From: Cristatella mucedo
Taxonomy: Eukaryota > Bryozoa > Phylactolaemata > Cristatellidae
Assembly: GCA_009760855.2 (NCBI GenBank)
Contig: WPIO01000372.1
Location: forward strand, 1 to 64,000
Reading direction: 5' to 3'
Length of the DNA: 64,000 nucleotides
Below, in pieces: positions 50,251 through 63,040 of this stretch; position 1 is the first letter of the stretch, and the number at the start of each line of letters is the position of its first letter. The translations under genes were made by a program, and so were the position numbers. The notes below the pieces were generated by a model. That model was not told the origin of the DNA, did not search any database, and saw only the letters and a list, made by a program, of their open reading frames with translations.

Positions 50251-53200
50251 AGCGCACGCTCCGACATGCAGATTTGAAGTTTCTAGATATTCCGCGATCT
50301 GCTGCGAACTCGTGCGAAATGTGTTATTTACGTGCGAAATGCTTAAAACAAGGTGCAGCACTCTGCTGCCAGCCAGCTCACGCTCCGACATGCAGATTTG
50401 AAGTTTCTAGATATTCTGCGATCTTCTGCGAACTCGTGCGAAATGTGTTATTTTACGTGCGAAATGCTTTAAACATGGTGCAGCACTCTGCTGCCAGCCA
50501 GCTCACGCTCCGACATGCAGATTTGAAGTTTCTAGATATTCCGCGATCTGCTGCGAACTCGTGCGAAATGTGTTATTTACGTGCGAAATGCTTGAAACAA
50601 GGTGCAGCACTCTGCAGCCAGCCAGCTCACGCTCCGACGAGCAGATTTGAAGTTTCTGGATATTCCGCGATCTGCTGCGAACTCGTGCGAAATGTGTTAT
50701 TTACGTTCGAAATGCATGAAACATTGTGCAGCACTCTGCTGCCAGCCAGCTCATGCTCCAACATGCAGATTTGAAATTTCTAGATTTCAGCGATCTGCTG
50801 CGAACTCGTGCGAAATGTGTTATTGATGTTCGAAATGCACAAAATAGGGTGCAGCACTCAGCAGCCAGCCAGCTCACGCTCCGACATGTAGATTTGAAGT
50901 TCCTAGATATTCGGCGTTCTGCTGCGAACTGGTCCGAAATGTGTTATTTGACGTGCGAAATGCTTGAAACAAGGTGCAGCACTCTGCTGCCAGCCAGCTC
51001 ACGCTCCGACATGCAGATTTGAAGTTTCTAGATATTCCGCGATCTGCTGCGAACTCGTGCGAAATGTGTTATTTACGTGCGAAATGCTTGAAACAAGGTG
51101 CAGCACTCTGCTGCCAGCCAGCTCACGCTCCGACATGCAGATTTGAAGTTTCTAGATTTCAGCGATCTGCTGCGAACTCGTGCGAAATGTGTTTTTTACG
51201 TGCGAAATGCTTGAAACAAGGTGCAGCACTCTGCTGCCAGCCAGCTCACGCTCCGACATGCAGATTTGAAGTTTCTAGATATTCCGCGATCTGCTGCGAA
51301 CTCGTGCGAAATGTGTTATTTTACGTGCGAAATGCTTGAAACAAGGTGCAGCACTCTGCTGCCAGCCAGCCCACGCTCCGACATGCAGATTTGAAGTTTC
51401 TAGATATTCCGCGATCTGCTGCGAACTCGTGCGAAATGTGTTATTTACGTGCGAAATGCTTGAAAACAAGGTGCAGCACTCTGCTGCCAGCCAGCCAGCT
51501 CACGCTCCGACATGCAGATTTGAAGTTTCTAGATATTCCGCGATCTGCTGCGAACTCGTGCGAAATGTGTTATTTCCGTGCGAAATGCTCAAAACAAGGT
51601 GCAGCACTCTGCTGCCAGCCAGCTCACGCTCCGACATGCAGATTTGAAGTTTCTAGATATTCCGCGATCTGCTGCGAACTCGTGCGAAGTGTGTGTTTTA
51701 CGTGCGAAATGCTTGAAACAAGCTGCAGCACTTTGCTGCCAGCCAGCTCACGCTCCGACATGCAGATTTGAAGTTTCTAGATATTCCGCGATCTGCTGCG
51801 AACTCGTGCGAAATGTGTTATTATACTGCGAAATGCTTGAAACAAGGTGCAGCACTCTGCTGCCAGCCAGCGCACGCTCCGACATGCAGATTTGAAGTTT
51901 CTAGATATTCCGCGATCTGCTGCGAACTCGTGCGAAATGTGTTATTTCCGTGCGAAAAGCTTGAAACAAGGTGAAGCACTCTGCTGCCAGCCAGCCCACG
52001 CTCCGACATGCAGATTTGAAGTTTCTAGATATTCCGCGATCTGCTGCGAACTCGTGCGAAATGTGTTATTTACGTGCGAAATGCTTGAAACAAGGTGCAG
52101 CACTCTGCTGCCAGCCAGCGCACGCTCCGACATGCAGATTTGAAGTTTCTAGATATTCCGCGATCTGCTGCGAACTCGTGCGAAATGTGTTATTTACGTG
52201 CGAAATGCTTGAAACAAGGTGCAGCACTCTGCTGCCAGCCAGCTCACGCTCCGACATGCAGATTTGAAGTTTCTAGATATTCAGCGATCTGCTGCGAACT
52301 CGTGCGAAATGTGTTATTTACGTGCGAAATGCTTGAAACAAGGTGCAGCACTCTGCTGCCAGCCAGCTCACGCTCCGACATGCAGATTTGAAGTTTCTAG
52401 ATATTCCGCGATCTGCTGCGAACTCGTGCGAAATGTGTTATTTACGTGCGAAATGCTTGAAACAAGGTGCAGCACTCTGCTGCCAGCCAGCTCACGCTCC
52501 GACATGCAGATTTGAAGTTTCTAGATATTCCGCGATCTGCTGCGAACTCGTGCGAAACGTGTTATTCGACGTGCGAAAATGCTTGAAACAAGGTGCAGCA
52601 CTCTGCTGCCAGCCAGCACACGCTCCGACATGTTGATTTAAAGTTTTTAGATATTCCGCGATCTGCTGCGAACTCGTGCGAAATGTGTTATTTACGTGCG
52701 AAATGCTTGAAACAAGGTGCAGCACTCTGCTGCCAGCCAGCTCACGCTCCGACATGCAGATTTGAAGTTTCTAGATATTCCGCGATCTGCTGCGAACTCG
52801 TGCGAAATGTGTTATTTACGTTCGAAATGCATGAAACATTGTGCAGCACTTTGCTGCCAGCCAGCTCACGCTCGGACATGCAGATTTGAAGTTTCTGGAT
52901 ATTCCGCGATCTGCTGCGAACTCGTGCGAAATGTGTTATTCGAGTGGGAAATGCTCAAAACAAGGTGCAGCACTCTGCTGCCAGCCAGCTCACGCTCCGA
53001 CATGCAGATTTGAAGTTTCTAGATATTCCGGGATCTTCTGGGAACTCGTGCGAAATGTGTTATTTACGTGCGAAATGCTTGAAACAAGGTACAGCACTCT
53101 GCTGCCAGCCAGCGCACGCTCCGACATGCAGATTTAAAGTTTCTAGATATTCCGCGATCTGCTGCGAACTCGTGCGAAATGTGTTATTCGAGTGCGAAAT

Positions 53201-54169
53201 GCTTGAAACAAGGTGCAGCACTCTGCTGCCAGCCAGCTCACGCTCCGACACGCAGATTTAAAGTTTCTAGATATTCCGCGATCTGCTGCGAACTCGTGCG
53301 AAATGTGTTATTCGAGTGCAAAAATGCTTTAAACATGGTGCAGCACTCTGCTGCCAGCCAGCTCACGCTCCGACATGCAGATTTGAAGTTTCTAGATATT
53401 CAGCGATCTGCTGCGAACTCGTGCGAAATGTGTTATTTTTACGTGCCAAATGCTTGAAACAAGGTGCAGCACTCTGCTGCCAGCCAGCTCACGCTCCGAC
53501 ATGCAGATTTGAAGTTTCTAGATATTCCGCGATCTGCTGCGAACTCGTGCAAAATGTGTATTTACGTGCGAAATGCTTGAAACAAGGTGCAGCACTCTGC
53601 TGCCAGCCAGCTCACGCTCCGACATGCAGATTTGAAGTTTCTAGATATTCCGCGATCTGCTGCGAACTCGTGCGAAATGTGTTATTTACGTGCGAAATGC
53701 TTTAAACAAGGTGCAGCACTCTGCTGGCAGCCAGCTCACGCTCCGACATGCAGATTTGAAGTTTCTAGATATTCCGCGATCTGCTGCGAACTCGTGCGAA
53801 ATGTGTTATTTACGTGCGAAAATGCTTGAAACCAGGTGCAGCTCTCTGCTGCCAGCCCGAGCACGCTCCGATATGCAGATTTAAAGTTTCTAGATATTCC
53901 GCGATCTGCTGCGAACTCGTGCGAAATGTGTTATTCGAGTCCGAAATGCTCAAAATAAGGTGCAGCACTCAGCTGCCAGCCAGCTCACGCTCCGACATGT
54001 AGATTTGAAGTTTCTAGATATTCCGCGATCTGCTGCGAACTCGTGCGAAATGTGTTATTTACGTGCGAAATGCTTGAAACAAGGTGCAGCACTCTGCTGC
54101 CAGCCAGCAGCACGCTCCGACATGCAGATTTGAAGTTTCTAGATATTCCGCGATCTGCTGCGAACTCGT

Positions 54170-54615
54170 GCGAAATGTGTTATTCGAGTGGGAAATGCTC
54201 AAAACAAGGTGCAGCACTCTGCTGCCAGCCAGCTCACGCTCCGACATGCAGATTTGAAGTTTCAAGATATTCTGCGATCTGCTGCGAACTTGTGCGAAAT
54301 GTGTTATTTACGTTCGAAATGCATGAAACATTGTGCAGCACTCTGCTGCCAGCCAGCTCATGCTCCAACATGCAGATTTGAAGTTTCTAGATTTCAGCGA
54401 TCTGCTGCGAACTCGTGCGAAGTGTGTTTTTTACGTGCGAAATGCTTGAAACAAGCTGCAGCACTTTGCTGCCAGCCAGCCCACGCTCTGACATGCAGAT
54501 TTGAAGTTTCTAGATATTCCGCAATCTGCTGCGAACTCGTGCGAAATGTGTTATTGACGTTCGAAATGCTTGAAACAAGGTGCAGCACTCTGTAGCCAGC
54601 CAGCTCACGCTCCGA
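54170..54615. repeat. Partial seven-unit module inside C7
   Basis: Matches 44979-45424 at a constant offset of 9191 (TTCGAGTGGGAAATGCTC, TTTCAAGATATTCTGCGA, CTCCAACATGCAG, AAGCTGCAGCACTTTGCTG, TTGACGTTCGAAATGCTTG). It differs by GCATGAAACATTGTGCAGC in place of GCTTGAAACATTG. Confidence 0.8.
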
Positions 54616-56120
54616 CATGCAGATTTGAAGTTTCTAGATATTCCGCGATCTGCTGCGAACTCGTGCGAAATGTGTTATTTACGTTCGAAATGCATGAAAA
54701 CATGGTGCAGCACTCTGCTGCCAGTCAGCGCACGCTCCGACATGCAGATTTGGAGTTTCTAGATATTCCGCGATCTGCTGCGAACTCGTGCGAAATGTGT
54801 TATTTACGTGCGAAATGCTTTAAACAAGTGTGCAACACTCTGCTGCCAGCCAGCTCACGCTCCGACATGCAGATCTAAAGTTTCTAGATATTCCGCGATC
54901 TGCTGCGAACTCGTGCGAAATGTGTTATTTACGTGCGAAATGCTTGAAAACAAGGTGCAGCACTCTGCTGCCAGCCAGCTCACGCTCCGACATGCAGATT
55001 TGAAGTTTCTAGATATTCCGCGATCTGCTGCGAACTCGTGCGAAATGTGTTATTTACGTGCGAAATGCTTGAAACAAGGTGCAGCACTCTGCTGCACAGC
55101 CAGCTCAGCACGCTCCGACATGCAGATTTGAAGTTTCTAGATATTCCGCGATCTGCTGCGAACTCGTGCGAAATGTGTTATTTGACGTGCGAAATGCTTG
55201 AAACAAGGTGCAGCACTCTGCTGCCAGCCAGCTCACGCTCCGACATGCAGATTTAAAGTTTCTAGATATTCCGCGATCTGCTGCGAACTCGTGCGAAATG
55301 TGTTATTTACGTGCGAAATGCTTGAAACAAGGTGCAGCACTCTGCTGCCAGCCAGCGCACGCTCCGACATGCAGATTTGAAGTTTCTAGATATTCTGCGA
55401 TCTGCTGCGAACTCGTGCGAAATGTGTTATTTACGTGCGAAATGCTTGAAACAAGGTGCAGCACTCTGCTGCCAGCCAGCTCACGCTCCAACATGCAGAT
55501 TTGAAGTTTCTAGATATTCCGCAATCTGCTGCGAACTCGTGCGAAATGTGTTATTGACGTTCGAAATGCTTTAAACAAGGTGCAGCACTCTGCTGCCAGC
55601 CAGGGCACGCTCCGACATGCAGATTTGAAGTTTCTAGATATTCCGCGATCTGCTGCGAACTCGTGCGAAATGTGTTATTTACGTGCGAAATGCTTGAAAC
55701 AAGGTGCAGCACTCTGCAGCCAGCCAGCTCACGCTCCGACATGCAGATTTGAAGTTTCTAGATATTCCGCGATCTGCTGCGAACTCGTGCGAAATGTGTT
55801 ATTCGACGTGCGAAATGCTTGAAACAAGGTGCAGCACTCTGTTGCTGCAGCCAGGGCACGCTCCGACATGCAGATTTAAAGTTTCTAGATATTCCGCGAT
55901 CTGCTGCGAACTCGTGCGAAATGTGTTATTTACGTGCGAAAAGCTTGAAACAAGGTGAAGCACTCTGCTGCCAGCCAGCCCACGCTCCGACATGCAGATT
56001 TGAAGTTTCTAGATATTCCGCGATCTGCTGCGAACTCGTGCGAAACGTGTTATTCGAGTGCGAAATGCTTGAAACAAGGTGCAGCACTCTGCTGCCAGCC
56101 AGCGCACGCTCCGACATGCA

Positions 56121-56179
56121 GATTTAAAGTTTCTAGATATTCCGCGATCTGCTGCGAACTCGGCATGCTCCGACATGCA
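56121..56179. repeat. Shortened unit, 59 bp
   Basis: GCGAACTCG is joined to GCATGCTCCGACATG, removing about 65 bp including the linker and dyad arm. It lies about 200 bp before the left edge of territory M8. Confidence 0.92.
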
Positions 56180-56392
56180 GATTTGAAGTTTCTACATATT
56201 CCGCGATCTGGTGCGAACTCGTGCGAAACGTGTTATTTACGTGCGAAATGCTTGAAACATGGTGCAGCACTCAGCTGCCAGCCAGCCCAAGCTCCGACAT
56301 GCAGATTTGAAGTTTCTAGATATTCCGCGATCTGCTGCGAACTCGTGCAAAATGTGTTATTTACGTGCGAAATGCTTGAAACAAGGTGCAGC

Positions 56393-58577
56393 ACTCTGCT
56401 GCCAGCCAGCTCACGCTCCGACATGTAGATTTGAAGTTTCTAGATATTCCGCGATCTGCTGCAAACTCGTGCGAAATGTGTTATTGACGTTCGAAATGCT
56501 TGAACCAGGTGCAGCTCTCTGTTGGCAGCCAGCGCATGCTCCGACATGCAGATTTGAAGTTTCTAGATATTCCGCGATCTGCTGCGAACTCGTGCGAAAT
56601 GTGTTATTTCCGTGGGAAATGCTTGAACCAGGTGCAGCACTCTGCTGCCAGCCTGCTCACGCTCCGACATGTAGATTTGAAGTTTCTAGATATTCCGCGA
56701 TCTGCTGCGAACTCGTGCGAAATGTGTTATTTACGTGCGAAAAGCTTGAAACAAGGTGAAGCACTCTGCTGCCAGCCAGCCCACGCTCCGACATGCAGAT
56801 TTGAAGTTTCTAGATATTCCGCGATCTGCTGCGAACTCGTGCGAAATGTGTTATTTACGTGCGAAATGCTTGAAACAAGGTGCAGCGCTCTGCTGTCAGC
56901 CAGCGCACGCTCCGACGAGCAGATTTAAAGTTTCTGGTTATTCAGCGATCTGCTGCGAACTCGTGCGAAATGTGTTATTCGAGTCCGAAATGCTCAAAAT
57001 AAGGTGCAGCACTCAGCTGCCAGCAAGCTCACGCTCCGACATGTAGATTTAAAGTTTCTAGATTTCAGCGATCTGCTGCGAACTCGTGCGAAGTGTGTTT
57101 TTTACGTGCGAAATGCTTGAAACAAGCTGCAGCACTTTGCTGCCAGCCAGCCTACGCTCTGACATGCAGATTTGAAGTTTCTAGATTTCAGCGATCTGCT
57201 GTGAACTCGTGCGAAGTGTGTTTTTTACGTGCGAAATGCTTGAAACAAGCTGCAGCACTTTGCTGCCATCCAGTCCACGCTCTGACATGCAGATTTGAAG
57301 TTTCTAGATATTCCGCGATCTGCTGCGAACTCGTGCGAAATGTGTTATTGACGTTCGAAATGCTTGAAACAAGGTGCAGCACTCTGTAGCCAGCCAGCCC
57401 ACGCTCCGACATGCAGCTTTAAAGTTCGTAGATATTCCGCGATCTGCTGCGAACTCAAGCGAAATGTGTTATTGACGTTCGAAATGCTTGAAACAAGGTG
57501 CAGCACTCTGTAGCCAGCCAGCCCACGCTCCGACATGCAGCTTTAAAGTTTCTAGATATTCCGGGATCTTCTGGGAACTCGTGCGAAATGTGTTATTTAC
57601 GTGCGAAAAGCTTGAAACAAGGTGAAGCACTCTGCTGCCAGCCAGCCCACGCTCCGACATGCAGATTTGAAGTTTCTAGACATTCCGCGATCTGCTGCGA
57701 ACTCGTGCGAAATGTGTTATTTACGTGCGAAATACTTGAAACAAGGTGCAGCACTCTGCTGCCAGCCAGCTCACGCTCCGACATGCAGATTTGAAGTTTC
57801 TAGATATTCCGCGATCTGCTGCAAACTCGTGCGAAATGTGTTATTTACGTTCAAAACGCTTGAAGCAGGTGCAGCACTCTGTTGCTAGCCAGGGCACACT
57901 CCGACATGCAGATTTAAAGTTTCTAGATATTCCGGGATCTGTTGGGAACTCGTGCGAAAAGTGTTATTGACGTTCGAAAATCTTGAAACAAGGTGCAGCA
58001 CTCTGCTGACTGCCAGGGCACGCTCCGAATGCAGATTTGAAAGTTTCTAGATATTCCGCGATCTGCTGCGAACTCGTGCGAAATGTGTTATTTACGTGCG
58101 AAATGCTTGAAACAAGGTGCAGCACTCTGCTGCCAGCCAGCGCACGCTCCGACATGCAGATTTAAAGTTTCTAGATATTCTGCGATCAGCTGCGAACTCG
58201 TGCGAAATGTGTTATTCGAGTGCGAAAAGCTCAAATTAAGGTTCGGCACTCTGCTGCAAGCAGGAGCACACTCCGACATGCAGATTTGAAGTTTCTAGAT
58301 TTCCGCGATCTGCTGCGAACTCGTGCGAAATGTGTTATTTACGCGCCAAATGCTTGAAACAAGGTGCAGCACTCTGCTGCTAGCCAGCTCACACTCCGAC
58401 ACCTAGATTTGAAGTTTCTAGATATTCCGCGATCTGCTGCGAAATCGTGCAAAATGTGTTATTTACGTGCAAAATGCTTGAAACAAGGTGCAGCACTCTG
58501 CTGCCAGCCAGCTCGCGCTCCGACATGTAGATTTGAAGTTTCTAGATATTCCGCGATCTGCTGCAAACTCGTGCGAA
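56393..58577. repeat. 2.1-kb segmental duplication, copy 2
   Basis: Partner of 37900-39960. It contains one extra unit of the TTCGAGTCCGAAATGCTC type near 56.94-57.06 kb, and a replaced patch at about 57956-58009. Beyond 58577 it follows the 48.5-50.25 kb block instead. Confidence 0.83.
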
Positions 58578-60365
58578 ATGTGTTATTGATGTTCGAAATG
58601 CTTGAACCAGGTGCAGCTCTCTGTTGGCAGCCAGCGCATGCTCCGACATGCAGATTTGAAGTTTCTAGATATTCCGCGATCTGCTGCAATTTCGTGCGAA
58701 ATGTGTTATTTACGTTCAAAACGCTTGAACCAGGTGCAGCACTCTGTTGCCAGCCAGCACACACTCCGACATGCAGATTTAAAGTTTCTAGATATTCCGC
58801 GATCTGCTGCGAACTCGTGCGAAATGTGTTATTTCCGTGCGAAAAGCTTGAAACAAGGTGAAGCACTCTGCTGCCAGCCAGCCCACGCTCCGACATGCAG
58901 ATTTGAAGTTACTAGACATTCCGCGATCTGCTGCGAACTCGTGCGAAATGTGTTATTTACGTGCGAAATACTTGAAACAAGGTGCAGAGCTCTGCTGTCA
59001 GCTTGCGCACGCTCCGACGAGCAGATTTAAAGTTTCTGGTTATTCAGCGATCTGCTGCGAACTCGTGCGAAATGTGTTATTCGAGTCCGAAATGCACAAA
59101 ATAGGGTGCAGCACTCAGCTGCCAGCCAGCTCACGCTCCGACATGTAGATTTGAAGTTCCTAGATATTCGGCGTTCTACTGTGAACTCGTGCGAAATGTG
59201 TTATTTACGTGCGAAATGCTTGAAACAAGGTGCAGTACTTTGCAGCCAGCCAGCGCACGCTCCGACGAGCAGATTTGAAGTTTCTGGATATTCCGCGATC
59301 TGCTGCGAACTCGTGCGAAATGTGTTATTCGAGTGGGAAATGCTCAAAACAAGGTGCAGCACTCTGCTGCCAGCCAGCTCACGCTCCGATATGCAGATTT
59401 GAAGTTTCAAGATATTCTGCGACCTGCTGCGAACTTGTGCGAAATTTGTTATTTACGTTCGAAATGCTTGAAACATTGTGCAGCACCCTGCTGCCAGCCA
59501 GCTCACGCTCCAACATGCAGATTTGAAGTTTCTTGATTTCAGCGATCTGCTGCGAACTCGTGCGAAGTGTGTTTTTTACGTGCGAAATGCTTGAAACAAG
59601 CTGCAGCACTTTGCTGCCAGCCAGCCCACGCTCTGACATGCAGATTTGAAGTTTCTAGATATTCCGCGATCTGCTGCGAACTCGTGCGAAATGTGTTATT
59701 GACGTTCGAAACGCTTGAACCAGGTGCAGCACTCTGTTGCTAGCCAGGGCACACTCCGACATGCAGATTTAAAGTTTCTAGATATTCCGGGATCTGTTGG
59801 GAACTCGTGCGAAATGTGTAATTTACGTGCGAAAAGCTAGAAACAAGGTGAAGCACTCACGTGACAGCAGGCGCACGCTCCGACATGCATAGTTGAAGTT
59901 TCTAGATATTCCGCGATCTGCTGCGAACTCGTGCGAAATGTGTTATTCGAGTGCGAAATGCTTGAAACAAGGTGCAGCACTCTGCTGCCAGCCAGCGCAC
60001 GCTCCGACATGCAGATTTAAAGTTTCTAGATATTCTGCGATCAGCTTCGAACTCGTGCGAAATGTGTTATTCGAGTGCGAAATGCTCAAATCAAGGTTCG
60101 GCACTCTGCTGCAAGCCGGCGCACACTCCGACATGCAGATTTGAAGTTTGTAGATATTCAGCGATCTGCTGCGAACTCGTGCGAAATGTGTTATTTACGG
60201 GCGAAAAGCTTGACACAAGGTGAAGCCCTTAGGTGACAGCCAGCGGAGGCTCCGACATGTAGATTTGAAGTCTCTAGATATTCCGTGATCTGCTGGGAAC
60301 TCGTGCAAAATGTGTTATTTGAGTGCGAACTGCTTGAAACAAGGTACAGCACTCTGCTGCCAGCC
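57923..60365. repeat. Copy 2 of the 2.45-kb segmental duplication
   Basis: Partner of 47805-50250, about 10.12 kb away. That distance is not a whole number of units (81 units plus about 72 bp), which means at least one partial-unit event lies between the copies. Single-base differences account for the gradual change in offset. Its left 650 bp is also shared with 39.3-39.96 kb at a constant offset of 18617. Confidence 0.85.
58265..58880. repeat. Five-unit block shared with 63345-63960
   Basis: Constant offset of 5080 (41 units minus 4 bp). Order: GCGCCAAATGCTTG; GCTAGCCAGCTCAC with CACCTAGATTT; AAATCGTGCAAAATG; CAGCTCGCGCT with CATGTAG; TTGATGTTCGAAATGC with GCAGCTCTCTGTTGGCAGCC; TTCAAAACGCTTGAACCAGG. 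Related copies lie at 39.66-40.0, 48.25-48.65 and, more diverged, 2.3-2.8 kb. Confidence 0.84.
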
Positions 60366-60380
60366 AGCGCACGCTCCGAC

Positions 60381-63040
60381 ATGCAGATTTGAAGTTTCTA
60401 GATATTCCGCGATCTGCTGCGAACTCGTGCGAAATGTGTTATTCGAGTGGGAAATGCTCAAAACAAGGTGCAGCACTCTGCTGCCAGCCAGCTCACGCTC
60501 CGATATGCAGATTTGAAGTTTCTAGATATTCCGCGATCTGCTGCGAACTCGTGCGAAATGTGTTATTTACGTGCGAAATGCTTGAAACAAGGTGCAGCAC
60601 TCTGCTGCCAGCCAGCTCACGCTCCGACATGCAGATTTGAAGTTTCTAGATTTCCGCGATCTGCTGCGAACTCGTGCGAAATGTGTTTTTTACGTGCGAA
60701 ATGCTTGAAACAAGCTGCAGCACTTTGCTGCCAGCCAGCCCATGCTCTGACATGCAGATTTGAAGTTTCTAGATATTCAGCGATCTGCTGCGAACTCGTG
60801 CGAAATTTGTTATTGACGTTCGAAATGCTTGAAACAAGGTGCAGCACTCTGCTGCCAGCCAGCTCACGCTCCGACATGCAGATTTGAAGTTTCTAGATAT
60901 TCCGCGATCTGCTGCGAACTCGTGCGAAATGTGTTATTTACGTGCGAAATGCTTTAAACATGGTGCAGCACTCTGCTGCCAGTCAGCGCACGCTCCGACA
61001 TGCAGATTTGAAGTTTCTTGATATTCCGCGATCTGCTCCGAACTCGTGCGAAATGTGTTATTGATGTGCGAAATGCTTGAAACAAGGTGCAGCACTCTGT
61101 TGCCAGCCAGCACACGCTCCGACATGCAGATTTGAAGTTTCTAGATATTCCGCGATCTGCTGCGAACTCGTGCGAAATGTGTTATTGATGTTCGAAATGC
61201 TTGAAACAAGGTGCAGCACTCTGCTGCCAGCCAGCTCACGCTCCGACATGTAGATTTGAAGTTTCTAGATATTCCGCGATCTGCTGCGAACTCGTGCGAA
61301 ATGTGTTATTTACGTGCGAAAAGCTTGAAACAAGGTGCAGCACTCTGCTGCCAGCCAGCTCACGCTCCGACATGCAGATTTGAAGTTTCTAGATATTCCG
61401 CGATCTGCTGCGAACTCGTGCGAAACGTATTATTTTACGTGCGAAATACTTGAAACAAGGTGCAGCACTCTGCTGCCAGCCAGCTCACGCTCCGACATGC
61501 AGATTTGAAGTTTCTAGATATTCCGCGATCTGCTGCGAACTCGTGCAAAATGTGTTATTTACGTGCGAAATGCTTGAAACAAGGTGCAGCACTCTGCTGC
61601 CAGCCAGCTCACGCTCCGACATGTAGATTTGAAGTTTCTAGATATTCCGCGATCTGCTGCAAACTCGTGCGAAATGTGTTATTTATGTGCGAAATGCTTG
61701 AAACAAGGTGCAGCTCTCTGCTGCCAGCCAGGGCACGCTCCGACATGCAGATTTGAAGTTTCTAGATATTCCGCGATCTGCTGTGAACTCGTGCGAAATG
61801 TGTTATTTACGTTCGAAATGCATGAACATAGGTGCAGCACTCTGCTGCCAGCCAGCACACACTCCGACATGCAGATTTAAAGTTTCTAGATATTCCGCGA
61901 TCTGCTGCGAACTCGTGCGAAATGTGTTATTTACGTGCGAAATGCTTGAAACAAGGTGAAGCACTCTGCTGCCAGCCAGCTCACGCTCCGACATGCAGAT
62001 TTGAAGTTTCTAGATATTCCGCGATCTGCTGCGAACTCGTGCGAAATGTGTTATTTGAGAGCGAAATGCTTGAAACAAGGTGCAGCACTCTGCTGCCAGC
62101 CAGCTCACGCTCCGACATGCAGATTTGAAGTTTCTAGATATTCCGCGATCTGCTGCGAACTCGTGCGAAATGTGTTATTTACGTGCGAAATGTTTGAAAC
62201 AAGGTGCAGCACTCTGCTGCCAGCCAGCTCACGCTCCGACATGCAGATTTGAAGTTTCTAGATATTCCGCGATCTGCTGGGAACTCGTGCGAAATGTGTT
62301 ATTTGAGTGCGAAATGCTTGAAACAAGGTGCAGCACTCTGCTGCCAGCCAGCTCACGCTCCGACATGCAGATTTGAAGTTTTCTAGATTTCCGCGATCTG
62401 CTGCGAACTCGTGCGAAATGTGTTATTTACGTGCGAAATGCTTGAAACAAGGTGCAGCACTCTGCTGCCAGCCAGCTCACGCTCCGACATGCAGATTTGA
62501 AGTTTCTACATATTCAGCGATCTGCTGCGAACTCGTGCGAAACGTGTTATTTACGTGCGAAATGCTTTAAACAAGGTGCAGCACTCTGCTGCCAGCCAGC
62601 CCACGCTCCGACCTGCTGATTTGAAGTTTCTAGACATTCCGCGATCTGATGCGAACTCGTGCGAAATGTGTTATTTACGTGCGAAATACGTGAAACAAGG
62701 TGCAGCACTCTGCTGCCATCCTGCTCACGCTCCGACATGCAGATTTGAAGTTTCTAGATATTCCGCGATCTGCTGCGAACTCGTGCGAAACGTATTATTT
62801 ACGTGCGGAAAATGCTTGAAACAAGGTGAAGCACTCTGCTGCCAGCCAGCCCACGCTCCGACATGCAGATTTGAAGTTTCTAGATATTCCGCGATCTGCT
62901 GCGAACTCGTGCGAAATGTGTTATTTACGTGCGAAATGCTTGAAACAAGGTGCAGCACTCTGCTGCCAGCCAGCTCACGCTCCGACATGCAGATTTGAAG
63001 TTTCTAGATATTCCGCGATCTGCTGCGAACTCGTGCGAAA
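60381..63040. repeat. Homogeneous territory C8
   Basis: Near-consensus units with scattered mixed-type arms: AAGCTGCAGCACTTTGCTG at 60.71 kb, TTATTGATGTTCGAAATGC linkers near 61.18 kb, and a GCATGAACATAGGTG linker near 61.82 kb. GACCTGCTGATTT near 62.61 kb resembles CATGCTGATTT near 16.33 kb, and both share the AAATACGTGAAAC linker. Confidence 0.7.

Larger units (their letters stand above)
50251..56392. repeat. Homogeneous territory C7 with small mixed islands
   Basis: Mainly near-consensus units, very uniform at 52.0-52.5 kb. Islands: 50.6-50.95 kb (GCATGAAACATTGTGCAGC and TTCGGCGTTCTGCTG units), 52.8-53.05 kb, and 53.93-54.62 kb. In the last, 54170-54615 is shared with 44979-45424 at offset 9191. 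Contains the shortened unit at 56121. Confidence 0.72.
56393..60380. repeat. Mixed-subtype territory M8, composite of M5-like and M7-like blocks
   Basis: The left part (56393-58577) matches M5 and the right part (57923-60365) matches M7. The two matches overlap by about 650 bp, where all three copies (39.3-39.96, 47.8-48.46 and 57.92-58.58 kb) align. It is therefore either the fuller ancestral arrangement, from which M5 and M7 are partial copies, or a recombinant of the two. A probable conversion patch lies at about 57956-58009. Confidence 0.82.
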
